NCBI GenBank assembly: GCA_019359015.1
Contig: JAHHID010000050.1
Location: 1-54,590, forward strand
Length of the DNA: 54,590 nt
Origin: Spirirestis rafaelensis WJT71-NPBG6
Lineage (GTDB): Bacteria; Cyanobacteriota; Cyanobacteriia; Cyanobacteriales; Nostocaceae
Direction of reading: 5' to 3'
Within the stretch, counting starts at the first letter, position 1. Each line of letters begins with the position of its first letter. Both the position numbers and the translations under genes were made by a program. Positions 33,774 through 43,183 of this stretch are shown one piece after another. The notes below the pieces were generated by a model. It ran no database searches. It saw only the letters and a list, made by a program, of their open reading frames with translations, and was not told where the DNA came from.

Positions 33774-34751
33774 ATGGCAGATTCTAATGTTAACTCTTTT
33801 AGTAGTAGTAGCAATCCCCTTGATGGTGGTGGCTCAAGTGCTTTTGGTGGCGCTGGTGGTAGCAATTCCAATACTTTTGATGACACTAGCACCTCATATC
33901 AAGGTAGTAGCAGTTCAACCACCAGTGGTGGCAGTTCCTCTGCTGGCGGTGGGCTTGGGCAATCACCTTGGGGTCGCTTAAGTGAGGTCGGTATCACCGA
34001 CTTAGGTACTCTTTTCAGTGGCGTTGGCAGTGAATCGGGTGGCGGCAACCCGTTTGCTAACAACCCCGCAGCTGCCGAGGTACTGTTTGGTGGTGAGAGT
34101 CAGGGAGGATCGCCTTTTTCTAATTTGAGGACAAACATTGACAAGATGGCTGGTGGTAACAGTACCAATGGCAGCAACCCGATGGGTGGTAGCGGCATCA
34201 CCTCTCAGTCTGCTGATGCCAATACTACTAGCGGCTTTGGCAGCACCTTTGGTGGGGGTAGCACCGAGGGTACTACTGCCGATATCTCTGGTATGGACTT
34301 CAGTGGCGCTTTTGGTGGCGCGACCTCTGAGATTGAGATCAGACCCTATATTGACAACCTGGTTAACTCCGAACTCAGCGAAGGCGGTATGAGTTCATCC
34401 TTCAATATCACTAGCAGTGAATTCAGTGGCATCACTAACAGTGAATTCAGTGGCGGTAGCATCCCCTCTACTGAGAACTTCGGCACCGTGTCTGATGAAA
34501 CCTTCAGTGCCATCTTCGGCATCCCAACTGCTAACAACTTCGATTTCGCTAAATATGGCATCCCAACTGATGGCAGCCTCGGTAGCGGTGGCGCTATCCC
34601 CATTGAAGGTGGCGGTATCGGTGGTGCAGGTGGCGGTAGCGGTATGCCCTCATTCGGTGGTGCAGGTGGCGGTAGCGGTATGTCGTCATTTGGTGGTGCA
34701 GGTGGCGGTAGCGGTATTCCATCGTTCGGTGGCGACAACGTGTTCGCTTAG
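33774..34751 (+). CDS. Gly/Ser/Asn-rich repetitive protein of unknown function
   Basis: A 325-residue protein that I do not recognise. Its composition is dominated by Gly, Ser, Asn and Phe with almost no Cys or Lys. It begins MADSNVNSFSSSSNPLDGGG and has no Sec signal peptide or membrane helix. Landmarks are a GGGNPFANNPAAAEVLFGG segment near residue 85, an acidic middle (EIEIRPYIDNLVNSELSEGG), duplicated TSSEFSGI/TNSEFSGG, and at the end three 12-residue units GGAGGGSG[MI][PS]SF from a 36-bp DNA repeat (34620-34727). The opposing Pro-rich frame is only its shadow. The start MA[DT]SN[VI]NS is shared with the next gene. A structural or sheath-associated role would fit, but export is unproven. 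Confidence 0.8.
   Translation: MADSNVNSFSSSSNPLDGGGSSAFGGAGGSNSNTFDDTSTSYQGSSSSTTSGGSSSAGGGLGQSPWGRLSEVGITDLGTLFSGVGSESGGGNPFANNPAAAEVLFGGESQGGSPFSNLRTNIDKMAGGNSTNGSNPMGGSGITSQSADANTTSGFGSTFGGGSTEGTTADISGMDFSGAFGGATSEIEIRPYIDNLVNSELSEGGMSSSFNITSSEFSGITNSEFSGGSIPSTENFGTVSDETFSAIFGIPTANNFDFAKYGIPTDGSLGSGGAIPIEGGGIGGAGGGSGMPSFGGAGGGSGMSSFGGAGGGSGIPSFGGDNVFA
34620..34727 (+). repeat. Three 36-bp tandem repeats in the coding sequence
   Basis: Three contiguous 36-base copies (34620-34655, 34656-34691, 34692-34727) begin GGTGGTGCAGGTGGCGGTAG and differ only at a few positions near the end of the unit. They encode GGAGGGSG[MI][PS]SF. Confidence 0.9.
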
Positions 34752-34953
34752 TACCAAATTGCATAAGTTAAAGGGCGAATTGAAGTTAGACATTGCAGCA
34801 ATCTGGGTTCCTCTGCCTTTTTATTCAAACCTTCAATTCGCCGCAATTTTACGCAAAGCAACGTTAAATAGCAACAAACATTCTTGTGTTTTTTAAATTA
34901 TGCCGCTACTTAAAACTAAAGACCTAGATTGTTAAGCTCGTTGCTACTGAAAG

Positions 34954-34992
34954 TTGATGACAGTTTTATTACTGTCATCAAACTTCTTGTTT
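34954..34992 (+). terminator. Rho-independent-type terminator after the Gly/Ser-rich gene
   Basis: TTGATGACAGT and ACTGTCATCAA form an 11-bp perfect stem around a short TTTATT loop (34954-34981), followed by CTTCTTGTTT. It separates the two repetitive-protein genes into independent transcripts. Confidence 0.7.
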
Positions 34993-35136
34993 AGACTACT
35001 TTTCCTTACCAAAGAAAAATTTAATTACATTAATACCCAATATTCTCCAAAAAAATGTAAAAAACATTAGGAATCAGACTTAAATTTGTCTTTGATATGC
35101 AAAATTTTTCAGATTAAAACGTGAGGAAAATTACTT

Positions 35137-37020
35137 ATGGCAACTTCTAATATCAATTCCATTAATGAGCTTAATCAATCAGTGACTGGTGATAGCTTGT
35201 CAACTGGTATTAGCAATCCCTTAGCTCTTAATGACAGTCTCTTGAATGGCGGTTTGAGCACCTCTACTTCTCGTAGTAGTAGTAGCAGTAGCAGTCTGCT
35301 TGGAATTGAAGACAGCAGTAACTCAAGCTTGCTAAATAATATTAGTGGTGGTAGTACCAGCAATTCCTCAGGAACTGCTATAAGCAACCCGTTTGCTATT
35401 GTTGGCAACGTAGTTGTTGGTAATGGTCAATGGATAACCGATAATGAAACCACACCAGAGAGTGTCTCTTCAGCCCTAACCTCTGCTGTTGACCAATTGC
35501 TTGACTCCGTTATTGTCAAACTGCGTAACAGATTGCCCTTAGATGAAGCTAGCAATGGTTCCAGTGATGGCAACCCGTTTGCTAATGGAAACAACCCTTT
35601 TGGTGATGGAAATCAGCCTTCGGCACCAGGTTTGGATTTATCGAATGTCAGTGGTGGAAACCCGGTTGCAGGTGCTGAAAACCCAGTTGTAGGTGGTGAA
35701 AATCCGTTTGCAAGTGCTGAAAACCCAGTTGCAGGTGGTGAAAATCCGTTTGCAAGTGCTGAAAATCCGGTTGCAGGTGGCGAGAACACATTTGCAGGTG
35801 GTGAAAACCCAGTTGCAGGTGGCGAGAACACATTTGCAGGTGGTGAAAACCCGGTTGCAGGTGGCGAGAACACATTTGCAAGTGGTGAAAACCCAGTTGC
35901 AGGTGGTGGAAACCCCTTTGCAAGTGGTGAAAACCCGTTTACAAGTGGCGAGAACCCGTTTACAAGTAGTGAAAATCCGTTTACAAGTGGTGGTGCGTCT
36001 CAGCAACCATCCTTCGATATCTCGCAATTCGTCTTCGGTAATGATGACAAGCTAACGTTCTTAACTGGTGATGGCAGTGTGCCTGAGTTATCATCTTCAG
36101 AGATATTGAAGACTGTCCAAGCTAATATCTTAAACGTAACTGAAATTCTCAACTCTGGAAATCTGTTTGGAGATGGTAACAATACACCTTTGCAAACACC
36201 GTCCGATCTCTTGAAGCTGTTCAGGAATGACATGTTCAGCTTTAATAGCGGAGTAAACGCTGTCAGCGAACTTGCTAGCGGTGATAGCTCGTCTACTGAT
36301 GGTAGCAATCCGTTCCTCAGCTTATTTAGTGGTGGCAGCCAAGATCAGGAAATACCGTTTGATATTTTGAACGTCGCTCTGGAAGGCATCTTACCCTTCA
36401 ATGGCAAAGATAACGTGTTTTCTACCCCAGAAGGCGAACTACCCATTGGTTATGGCAATAACGACTTTGGGAGTGATAACGCAACCATCGGTAATGCTAA
36501 CTGGGATTACGGCAACGGCAACGCAACTATCGGTAATGGCAATTGGCTTTGGGATTCCAGTACTAACAACGCAACCATCGGTAATGGCAACTGGAATTTA
36601 GATGCCTCTCATGACAATACAACGATTGGTAATGGCAACTGGTATTGGAACTCCACTAGTGACAACACAACCCTTGGTAATGGCAATTGGAGTTTTGGAA
36701 ATAACAACACAACTCTTGGTAATGGTAACTTTGACTTCGGTAGTAACAATACAGTAATTGGTAGTGGCAACAAAGTCTTTACCAGTAACAGCATAGTCAT
36801 TGGTAATGGTAACTGGTCTTTAGTTATTGATAAATCAAGTGCTGGTGCTAGCGACTTTATGACTCAGCTAAATACGTGGGTGTCTGTAATGGGAGTCAAA
36901 GATGCTACTGATAACCTGATTGGTTCCGTCATGGGTAAGCTGGGTGAAGCTTTTGAGCCGTTAACAGGCGATCTCAGTGCATCAGGTAGTAAGACATTTA
37001 ACCGATTATTTTTATCTTAA
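35137..37020 (+). CDS. Repeat-built protein with NP[VF] heptads and NxT[IL]GNGNW array
   Basis: A 627-residue protein of no family I can name. Parts in order: N-terminus MATSNINSINELNQS, similar to the previous gene; a poly-Ser tract; IVGNVVVGNGQW near residue 90; about 15 heptads of the form [AVT][GS][GAS]ENP[VF] (residues 175-285); a non-repetitive middle with SSEILKTVQANILNVTEIL; then eight units NxTIGNGNW with a 13-16 residue period (residues 445-560); and a C-terminal segment with SDFMTQLNTWVSVMG. The last array looks like a beta-solenoid with an Asn/Gly ladder. No signal peptide or membrane helix is visible. GAGG precedes the ATG. Surface or sheath protein is a guess. Confidence 0.8.
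   Translation: MATSNINSINELNQSVTGDSLSTGISNPLALNDSLLNGGLSTSTSRSSSSSSSLLGIEDSSNSSLLNNISGGSTSNSSGTAISNPFAIVGNVVVGNGQWITDNETTPESVSSALTSAVDQLLDSVIVKLRNRLPLDEASNGSSDGNPFANGNNPFGDGNQPSAPGLDLSNVSGGNPVAGAENPVVGGENPFASAENPVAGGENPFASAENPVAGGENTFAGGENPVAGGENTFAGGENPVAGGENTFASGENPVAGGGNPFASGENPFTSGENPFTSSENPFTSGGASQQPSFDISQFVFGNDDKLTFLTGDGSVPELSSSEILKTVQANILNVTEILNSGNLFGDGNNTPLQTPSDLLKLFRNDMFSFNSGVNAVSELASGDSSSTDGSNPFLSLFSGGSQDQEIPFDILNVALEGILPFNGKDNVFSTPEGELPIGYGNNDFGSDNATIGNANWDYGNGNATIGNGNWLWDSSTNNATIGNGNWNLDASHDNTTIGNGNWYWNSTSDNTTLGNGNWSFGNNNTTLGNGNFDFGSNNTVIGSGNKVFTSNSIVIGNGNWSLVIDKSSAGASDFMTQLNTWVSVMGVKDATDNLIGSVMGKLGEAFEPLTGDLSASGSKTFNRLFLS
35650..35992 (+). repeat. 21-bp / 42-bp tandem coding repeats (GGTGAAAACCC type)
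   Basis: About 15 uninterrupted 21-base units such as GCAGGTGGTGAAAACCCAGTT encode heptads. Many alternate between an ENPV and an EN[PT]F unit, giving a 42-base higher-order period. Direct adjacency without spacers rules out a CRISPR array. Confidence 0.9.
36470..36830 (+). repeat. Coding repeats for NxT[IL]GNGNW units
   Basis: Eight copies of a 39-48 base unit centred on AACACAACCCTTGGTAATGG-like sequence. The core (N-x-T-[IL]-G-N-G-N) is conserved and the six to eight residues between cores vary, typical of solenoid proteins. Confidence 0.85.
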
Positions 37021-37047
37021 GCTTTTGTACTAACGCTGTTTAATCGT

Positions 37048-37100
37048 TAGCGATCGGTTTTCTCTTTTTTTGTAAACTGAGAAAGCGATCGCTATTTTAC
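37048..37100. terminator. Bidirectional hairpin between convergent genes
   Basis: TAGCGATCGGTTTTCTC (37048-37064) and GAGAAAGCGATCGCTA (37079-37094) form an imperfect long stem between the end of the plus-strand repeat protein and the end of the minus-strand giant gene. The T-rich loop and following TTTTAC suit termination. Confidence 0.5.
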
Positions 37101-37142
37101 TTTAACCATTGTGGAACCGAAAATTGAGAGTGTAGGTAAATA

Positions 37143-40100
37143 CTAGTTGCAGATGTTGCGATCGCCTGTATTGAGATTGGGGTTACTTGTCAGATAATCA
37201 TGCAAGCGATCGCATCCGCGCTTTAATAATTGCGGCAAATTCAATGTTTGCATTTCTATCCCCGTCAACTGCCAAATTTTCACTGTTTTGTCTTGACTCG
37301 CCGAAACAATCATCTTACCATCAAAGCTAAAATTCACACTTCTGACATCACCAGTATGTCCTTGGAAAGTTCTCAGCAAGATACCGGTGTGTACACTCCA
37401 GAGTTTGATGGTGTCGTCATCACTACCAGAAGCAATCATTTTACCGTCAGGAGAATAGCTCAAATTATTAACCGCATCAGTATGTCCGGTTAAGTTTTGC
37501 AATAAGCGACCGTCACGACTCCAGAGTTTGACTGTACCATCCTGACTACCAGAGGCTATTATCTTACCATCGGGGCTGAAAGTTAAAGCCCAAACACTAG
37601 CATTATGTCCATTAAGAGTTTTTAGCAAACGACCATCGCGACTCCAAAGTTTGATAGTATTGTCAGCACTGGTTGATGCTAACAACTGACCATCTGGGCT
37701 AAACTCAACATTAGTCACCCAAGCGTTATGCCCCTTGAGAGTATTTAGCAAGCGACCGTCAATACTCCACAGTTTAACTGTTTTGTCAGTACTGGCAGAA
37801 GCGAGGATTTTCGCGTCAGGGCTGAAGCTCATATTAATTATCCAATCAGTATGTCCTTTCAGGATATGGAGCAAAGCACCATCACGTTTCCGCAGTTGGA
37901 TAGTATTATCAGCACTCGCTGTCGCCACCGTGTTTTCGTCTGAGGTGAAGCTAATGCTGGTAATATCGTTGATTGGGGCAGAGATAGATTTTAGCAACTT
38001 GCCATCTAAACTCCACAATTTCATCGTTTTATCGTTGCTGACTGAGAAAACGCTATTACCTTGAGGATTAAACCAAGCGCTATTGACACTATCTTTATGT
38101 CCAAAAAGAGTTTTTGGCGCAGTGATATCAAGGCTCCAAAGTCTGACAGTATAATCATCGCTAGCAGAAGCAAGTAGTTGACCGTCTGAACTAAAACTAA
38201 CGCTACTGACTACATGGTTATGTCCCTGTAGAGTTCCCAACAATTGACCATCCAAGCTCCAAAGTTTGATAGTTTTATCAACCCCGACCGAAGCGATGAT
38301 TTTACCGTCAGATGAAAAACTAACGCTTTTAACATCGCTGTTATGTGCAGTTAGGGTATTAAGTAAACGACCTTCACGACTCCACAGTTTGGCGGTATTA
38401 TCAGCACTAGCGGAAGCAATTGTCTGTCCATCTTTTGACCAAGCTACACTCAAAACCTCATCGGTATGTCCTGGCAAAGTTTTCACTTCTCGACCATCCA
38501 AACTCCACAGTTTAATTGTGCGATCGTAGCTACCAGAGGCGATAATATCACCTTGAGGTGAAAAGCTGACGCTATTTACACTTTGGCTATGTCCGCTAAA
38601 AGTTTTCAATAACTTGCCCTCAAGACTCCAGAGTTTGATAGTATGATCTCTGCTAGCCGAAACAATTATTTGACCGTCAGGCGAGAAAGCAACACTATTG
38701 ACACCATCATTATGTCCGAAAAGTGTTTTCAGCAACTTGCCATCCCGACTCCAAAGTTTAATAGTTGTATCACCACTTGCTGAAGCAATAATTTGACCGT
38801 TGGGAGAGAAACTCACACTATTAACTCCATCGCTATGTCCGCGTAAAGTGTGAAGTAACTTGCCGTTACGCTTCCAGAGTTTGATAGTTGTATCAATACT
38901 TCCCGAAGCTAGCATTTGTCCATCGGGAGAGAAACTTACGCTACTCACCCAAGAACTATGTCCAATCAAACGGTTGCGTTCTTGAGTTTGATCGATCGCC
39001 TGTTGTAAAGTAGTTGCAGTTGCAGTTTTAATCTGTTTTGTAATATCAGGGTACATCACCTGACTGAAAAATATCATCTTGTGTAACTCTTGCCCTGCCT
39101 TAACACTGGTAAACAGTGCTTCCAACTGCTTGTGCGAGAACACAAAGTTTTCTGACAAAGAATTTAAAGCTTGTATCTCTCGCAACTGCGCTTTTTGACT
39201 TTGCTGATAAGCTAAACCTGCAAACCCAAAAGCAGCCAGTCCTAGAATACTAATAACAGTTACGGCTTTTTGCGCTTGTTTGAATCGCCGTTTTTCTTGC
39301 AGTTGTTGTCGCTGTCTTTCTTCTAGACAAGCAGCAAGAAATCGTTGAACATCGAAAGATAGTTCCTCAGTGTAATTGATATAAATATCTTCCGCTTCAG
39401 CCAAACGCACACCCTGCAACAAAAAATCAGATTGTTCACCGCTATGCTTCCACAATTGTGCAGCTTGTTCAATTTGACGTTGCGATCGCAATCTACCACG
39501 ATTTTCCTCTAACCACCATCGTAAAGTAGACCAGTAGCGAATCAGCACCTCATGAGCTACTTCTATCGTGACATCGTATGAGGAGACAAACTCCCCCTGC
39601 CACACCAGATGCTCTACTTCTTGGGCAGCCACCCCGTTGCGGGGGTTCCCCAAGAAGTAGGGAGTGGCTCCCCTGCCCCCTGCTCCCTGCTCCCTGTCTC
39701 CAAGGAGTCCCCTTGTCCCCTTGTCCCCCCCTCTGCGTCCTTCTTCCAAATTCACCACTACCAACTTCGCAGCAGTTAACGCTGCCAATGTCTTTTCTAC
39801 CAATGGTGCGGGATATTTTTTCACTATCAACTCTGATTTATACACCCGTCGCCGAGTATCTTCTGTACCTTCACCTAACTGCGTCAGTGATAGGAAAATC
39901 CAACGAGCGCATTCTTGAGCTTCAGCGTCTAAACTGTCGTAAACTGCTTGCGCTTTGCTTTCCAGCGCTCCTTTAATTCCACCCAAGTGCTGCTGATAAG
40001 CTTGTAAAGTTAACTTACCTGCAACTCGATGTTCCCACAACTGCTCTAAGACAAATTCTAAAAGCGGCAAATCTCCGGGTGAGCGGTGTAACTCTCGCAA

Positions 40101-42395
40101 CAGCACTTCAACTAATACAGGTTCAACTGTTAAGCCGACTTGTTCAGCCGGGTTAATAATGACGTGGCGATACTCCTCCTCACTTAAACAGGGCGGTACA
40201 AGAATGCTAGACTGCTGCAAAACCTGCGCTAATTTCGGTATTTCCAAACAAGGTGCGATAAAATCTGCCCGCAGAGTGATGACTATTTTTAACTTATCTT
40301 GAGCTAATTCCAGCGCCCCCAACACAAGTTCTAAAAAGCGCTGTCTGTCAGCAGCTTGGGCAAGGGTGAATAATTCCTCAAACTGGTCTATAACTAAAAT
40401 AATCATTGGTTCTGGTCGCTTACTTACCCAGTGAGCGAATCCTTCCCCCCCTTGATACAACATTCCTTGTAGTTGCATTTGCTGGTAAGCTTTTTCTTTC
40501 TCAGTACCGCTATCTACCAAGCGTCGCGATAAAGCCTCCAAGGGATTTGCGCCAGGACGAAAGCTTTTAATCCACCATTCTTCGCTACCAGATAACTGTT
40601 TACCGCACCGCAGTTCGGCGATTAATCCTGCCTGTACAACCGAAGATTTACCGCTACCAGAGGCACCAACTACGGCAAGAAATGACTTACTTGCCAAATG
40701 ATGCACAAGTTGTTGAGTTAAAGCTTCTCTACCGTAAAAATACTGAGCATCTTCAGGAGTAAAAGCTCTTAATCCCCTGTAAGGGCAAAGTCCTAAATCA
40801 ATTCCTTCCGTTAACTTAATATCCCTGATACCAGTTATTGTAGGTATAATTTCGATAACGCCTTGAATGCCAGATACCCAAATGTGCAATGGTAATGTAT
40901 TTAAACAAGATAATTGCAATTGAGTAATCCAACTGGCTACCGATAAACTGTTTTGCTGTTGGGCAGCTTTTAGGGTATCGTGGAGAACTTGGGCGAATTG
41001 TTCGGGATTTTCTTTTGGGGAAGTTGCGGCAATGATACACTGTCCTTGCTCGGAACTTAGTTGTAAGTCTTCTATCCAATCTTGTAGAGACGCGAAATTT
41101 TGCGTCTCTACAGCAGGACAATCTAAAATAATAATCTGTTGAGTATAAGGCGATCGCCTCAGTTGTTGTCTTAACCAAGAGCGACTCAATTCAATATCCG
41201 ACGCCACCACCAACACAGCTTCGCCCGCTTCAGTTTCCTTCAGTCTGCCACGCAGATATAATAAAACTGTTGCGTCATGTTCTAAATTTTCAGATTCTTG
41301 CTTCTTACCTTGCAAGCAATCATGCATCACTTCTTGAAAATCTTTCGTAGTTATGTTACCAGCTTGTGGCAAATACTTTAATTCAAAGCCACCAACACCG
41401 CGCAACAGTTTACAAAAATCCAGAGTCGTCTTATTAGTCGTAAATCCCTCGACAATCAGCGCTTGTCGCAAAGAAGACGATTCTACAACCGCTGATTTTA
41501 AGCCAAGAATAATTTCGCCAACTCCTTCAACAATTCGCTTGGGAGTTTGCAAAGGATATTCTGAATAAAGTCTAGTTTCCCCCCTACCTCTTTTTTGCTG
41601 ATTAATCAGTCGCAGTTGTTGATTAGTTTGCTCAATATATTGCTGCGTCTGACGATAAATATATCGATAAAGACCGTCCGCTTCAATCAAACCGTGTGCA
41701 TCAGCAGCTTCACCTCGCAACCCCCGCATTAAATAATAAGTAAAAACACCATGTCCTAATTCCGGAAACTCCCAAGATTGCTGATCTGTGTCACAAGAAA
41801 GCAAAGCATAAAATCCCTTGCTCTTTTTCGCTTTTTGCCGCAACAACTCTACCATTTGCGGTGTTGGGTTTTCGGGGTTTGGTATTTCCCCTTTTGCTCC
41901 CTTGAGTGACATACTACCGCTATGACAAGCATCCAACAATACTAACTGAGTCTGTGCTCCACTATGTCCCAATAAATGTAACAATTCCTGTAAGGCTAAA
42001 CCTGTATTCAGTAAATTATTGGTTTGCGTATCTGCCAGACACAAAACTACCTGCCCAGAGTTTGGCTCTACCATGCCGTGTCCAGAAAAATAAAATAAAA
42101 TCGTGTCTTGTGGTTGAGCCGCAGCAGCAATTTGCTTTAAACTGATACGAATATTTGTTAGTGTCGGCAACTGTAACGAAAAATCGTGGTGAGTCCACAC
42201 CTCTGTCTGCGGAAAAGCTTGAGTAGCATCAGCTAAAGCTTCTGCCAAACCCTGACAATCAAGCGCTGAGTAGCGCAAACAAGGCAATCGCTCATCTTGG
42301 TATTGGTTTACACCCACCAACAACAGCCAAAGTTTTGCGTTTCCTGTTTCTAAAGCATAAGTTGAGCGACTAGTAGCAACGCCTAATGGAGACAT
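37143..42395 (-). CDS. Orthocaspase-like giant: caspase domain, pseudo-caspase, STAND NTPase, 14 WD40 repeats
   Basis: A 1750-residue multidomain protein. Residues 20-270 are a peptidase C14 caspase-like domain with the His106 (FYFSGHGM) and Cys157 (LLDACHSG) dyad. Residues 310-535 look like a second caspase fold in which the His position is Arg384 (LYLRGRLK) but Cys426 (IILDCPA) remains. Residues 545-960 are a STAND-type NTPase introduced by [20 protein letters not shown], with Walker A Lys583 (GASGSGKSS) and Walker [14 protein letters not shown] hydrophobic helix ([20 protein letters not shown]) precedes 14 WD40 repeats, enough for two seven-bladed propellers. A spacer encoded by intergenic-type repeats lies inside the NTPase part. 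Family knowledge: sensing by WD40, switch by NTPase, killing or processing by caspase. The target is unknown. Confidence 0.92.
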   Translation of the reverse strand: MSPLGVATSRSTYALETGNAKLWLLLVGVNQYQDERLPCLRYSALDCQGLAEALADATQAFPQTEVWTHHDFSLQLPTLTNIRISLKQIAAAAQPQDTILFYFSGHGMVEPNSGQVVLCLADTQTNNLLNTGLALQELLHLLGHSGAQTQLVLLDACHSGSMSLKGAKGEIPNPENPTPQMVELLRQKAKKSKGFYALLSCDTDQQSWEFPELGHGVFTYYLMRGLRGEAADAHGLIEADGLYRYIYRQTQQYIEQTNQQLRLINQQKRGRGETRLYSEYPLQTPKRIVEGVGEIILGLKSAVVESSSLRQALIVEGFTTNKTTLDFCKLLRGVGGFELKYLPQAGNITTKDFQEVMHDCLQGKKQESENLEHDATVLLYLRGRLKETEAGEAVLVVASDIELSRSWLRQQLRRSPYTQQIIILDCPAVETQNFASLQDWIEDLQLSSEQGQCIIAATSPKENPEQFAQVLHDTLKAAQQQNSLSVASWITQLQLSCLNTLPLHIWVSGIQGVIEIIPTITGIRDIKLTEGIDLGLCPYRGLRAFTPEDAQYFYGREALTQQLVHHLASKSFLAVVGASGSGKSSVVQAGLIAELRCGKQLSGSEEWWIKSFRPGANPLEALSRRLVDSGTEKEKAYQQMQLQGMLYQGGEGFAHWVSKRPEPMIILVIDQFEELFTLAQAADRQRFLELVLGALELAQDKLKIVITLRADFIAPCLEIPKLAQVLQQSSILVPPCLSEEEYRHVIINPAEQVGLTVEPVLVEVLLRELHRSPGDLPLLEFVLEQLWEHRVAGKLTLQAYQQHLGGIKGALESKAQAVYDSLDAEAQECARWIFLSLTQLGEGTEDTRRRVYKSELIVKKYPAPLVEKTLAALTAAKLVVVNLEEGRRGGDKGTRGLLGDREQGAGGRGATPYFLGNPRNGVAAQEVEHLVWQGEFVSSYDVTIEVAHEVLIRYWSTLRWWLEENRGRLRSQRQIEQAAQLWKHSGEQSDFLLQGVRLAEAEDIYINYTEELSFDVQRFLAACLEERQRQQLQEKRRFKQAQKAVTVISILGLAAFGFAGLAYQQSQKAQLREIQALNSLSENFVFSHKQLEALFTSVKAGQELHKMIFFSQVMYPDITKQIKTATATTLQQAIDQTQERNRLIGHSSWVSSVSFSPDGQMLASGSIDTTIKLWKRNGKLLHTLRGHSDGVNSVSFSPNGQIIASASGDTTIKLWSRDGKLLKTLFGHNDGVNSVAFSPDGQIIVSASRDHTIKLWSLEGKLLKTFSGHSQSVNSVSFSPQGDIIASGSYDRTIKLWSLDGREVKTLPGHTDEVLSVAWSKDGQTIASASADNTAKLWSREGRLLNTLTAHNSDVKSVSFSSDGKIIASVGVDKTIKLWSLDGQLLGTLQGHNHVVSSVSFSSDGQLLASASDDYTVRLWSLDITAPKTLFGHKDSVNSAWFNPQGNSVFSVSNDKTMKLWSLDGKLLKSISAPINDITSISFTSDENTVATASADNTIQLRKRDGALLHILKGHTDWIINMSFSPDAKILASASTDKTVKLWSIDGRLLNTLKGHNAWVTNVEFSPDGQLLASTSADNTIKLWSRDGRLLKTLNGHNASVWALTFSPDGKIIASGSQDGTVKLWSRDGRLLQNLTGHTDAVNNLSYSPDGKMIASGSDDDTIKLWSVHTGILLRTFQGHTGDVRSVNFSFDGKMIVSASQDKTVKIWQLTGIEMQTLNLPQLLKRGCDRLHDYLTSNPNLNTGDRNICN
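39611..39740 (-). repeat. Intergenic-type repeat and palindrome inside the coding sequence
   Basis: Within the giant gene, CTACTTCTTGGG (39614-39625) and CCCAAGAAGTAG (39649-39660) form a 12-bp stem with an inner CCCCGTTGCGGGG hairpin. It is followed by CCCCTGCTCCCTG and CCCCTTGTCC repeats up to 39730. All is read in frame as a low-complexity linker. Confidence 0.8.
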
Positions 42396-43183
42396 TTTTT
42401 TAAACTTACAATACGGGTAATAGCAACCAACCGGGTAAATATACGTGTAAATTTTATGTTTTTATAAATACTGATTTAATATGCTCAAGTTTTTCTAGGT
42501 TGGCTGTTACGATTTTATGCGTTGTTGTTGAAGGATATATCCGGAAAAATTTATAAATCTATATAATTAGGTAGAGAAAACTTAGGTTTGGGTATGCAAC
42601 ATTTGACTCGTTCCTAGTCTCAGAATACTTAAGTAGAAAAAAATTTGGTTTGGGTATGCAGCATTTGACTCGTTCCCAGTCTGAGACTGGGAATGTGATT
42701 GAGGAGGCTCTGCCTCCAGCCTTGACAGGAGGCAGAGCCTTGTAACGAGAGTACAGAGGGAAAAATTAAAATGAATATTAAATTGTTCGGTTGCGATAAC
42801 TAAATATAACGTATTATACTCTTAGGTAAGTATATAAGACTACCAGGAACAAATATTTTACCAAGGTAGTCTTGCTAGTTGGGATTTGAAATTTTGGATT
42901 GGGTTACACGGCATTGATCACGATAGTAAGACTTTCCAGCCCAAGGCCAAATAGAAAGGGTGCAAATCTACGATCGCCAAAACCGCAGAAGACTGCATAA
43001 AGAAACTAAAGTAAATCTATTAAGTCTGGGAAAGGGTAGAAACCGAAAACAGTTAATAGAAAAAAGTTGAGGTTATTAACTGTTTTGGCAACTTTACCCT
43101 ATTTTCGGGAATGCTTTGATGGCATTCGGTAGGTAAACGTATTGCAAAAAAGGTTTTAGTCACACACCAGGAGATTATTTAAG
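42396..43183. other. Divergent 788-bp spacer with repeats and a hairpin
   Basis: No gene is seen. A 36-base direct repeat, 34 of 36 identical, occurs at 42585-42620 and 42647-42682. The second copy runs into a palindromic element at 42669-42751 related to that at 13002-13107. A 13-bp perfect inverted repeat AAAACAGTTAATA / TATTAACTGTTTT spans 43046-43086, about 100 bases before the small gene at 43184. Promoters for both flanking genes must lie here. Confidence 0.65.
42669..42751. repeat. Second copy of the CTCGTTCCC...AACGAGAG palindromic element
   Basis: It has the same layout as the element after scyF: CTCGTTCCCAGTCTGAGACT with its complementary TGGGAA, then GGAGGCTCTGCCTCC and GGAGGCAGAGCC, ending AACGAGAG. 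This shows a dispersed family in this genome. Confidence 0.7.

Noticed and set aside
34346-34738. Pro-rich minus-strand ORF of 130 residues
   Set aside because: It is the complement of the GGTGGC-rich coding repeats of the plus-strand gene; its Pro-rich composition follows from that.
35650-35992. Possible CRISPR array
   Set aside because: Units are directly adjacent with no unique spacers and are in frame in a coding region.
35613-36055. Several long ORFs in other frames over the heptad repeats
   Set aside because: A 21-base repeat without stops keeps all frames open; only the frame that continues into the whole 627-residue protein is credible.
42900-43020. Possible structured RNA or riboswitch before the small gene
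   Set aside because: Some pairing can be drawn but no known riboswitch core was recognised; only the inverted repeat at 43046-43086 is solid.
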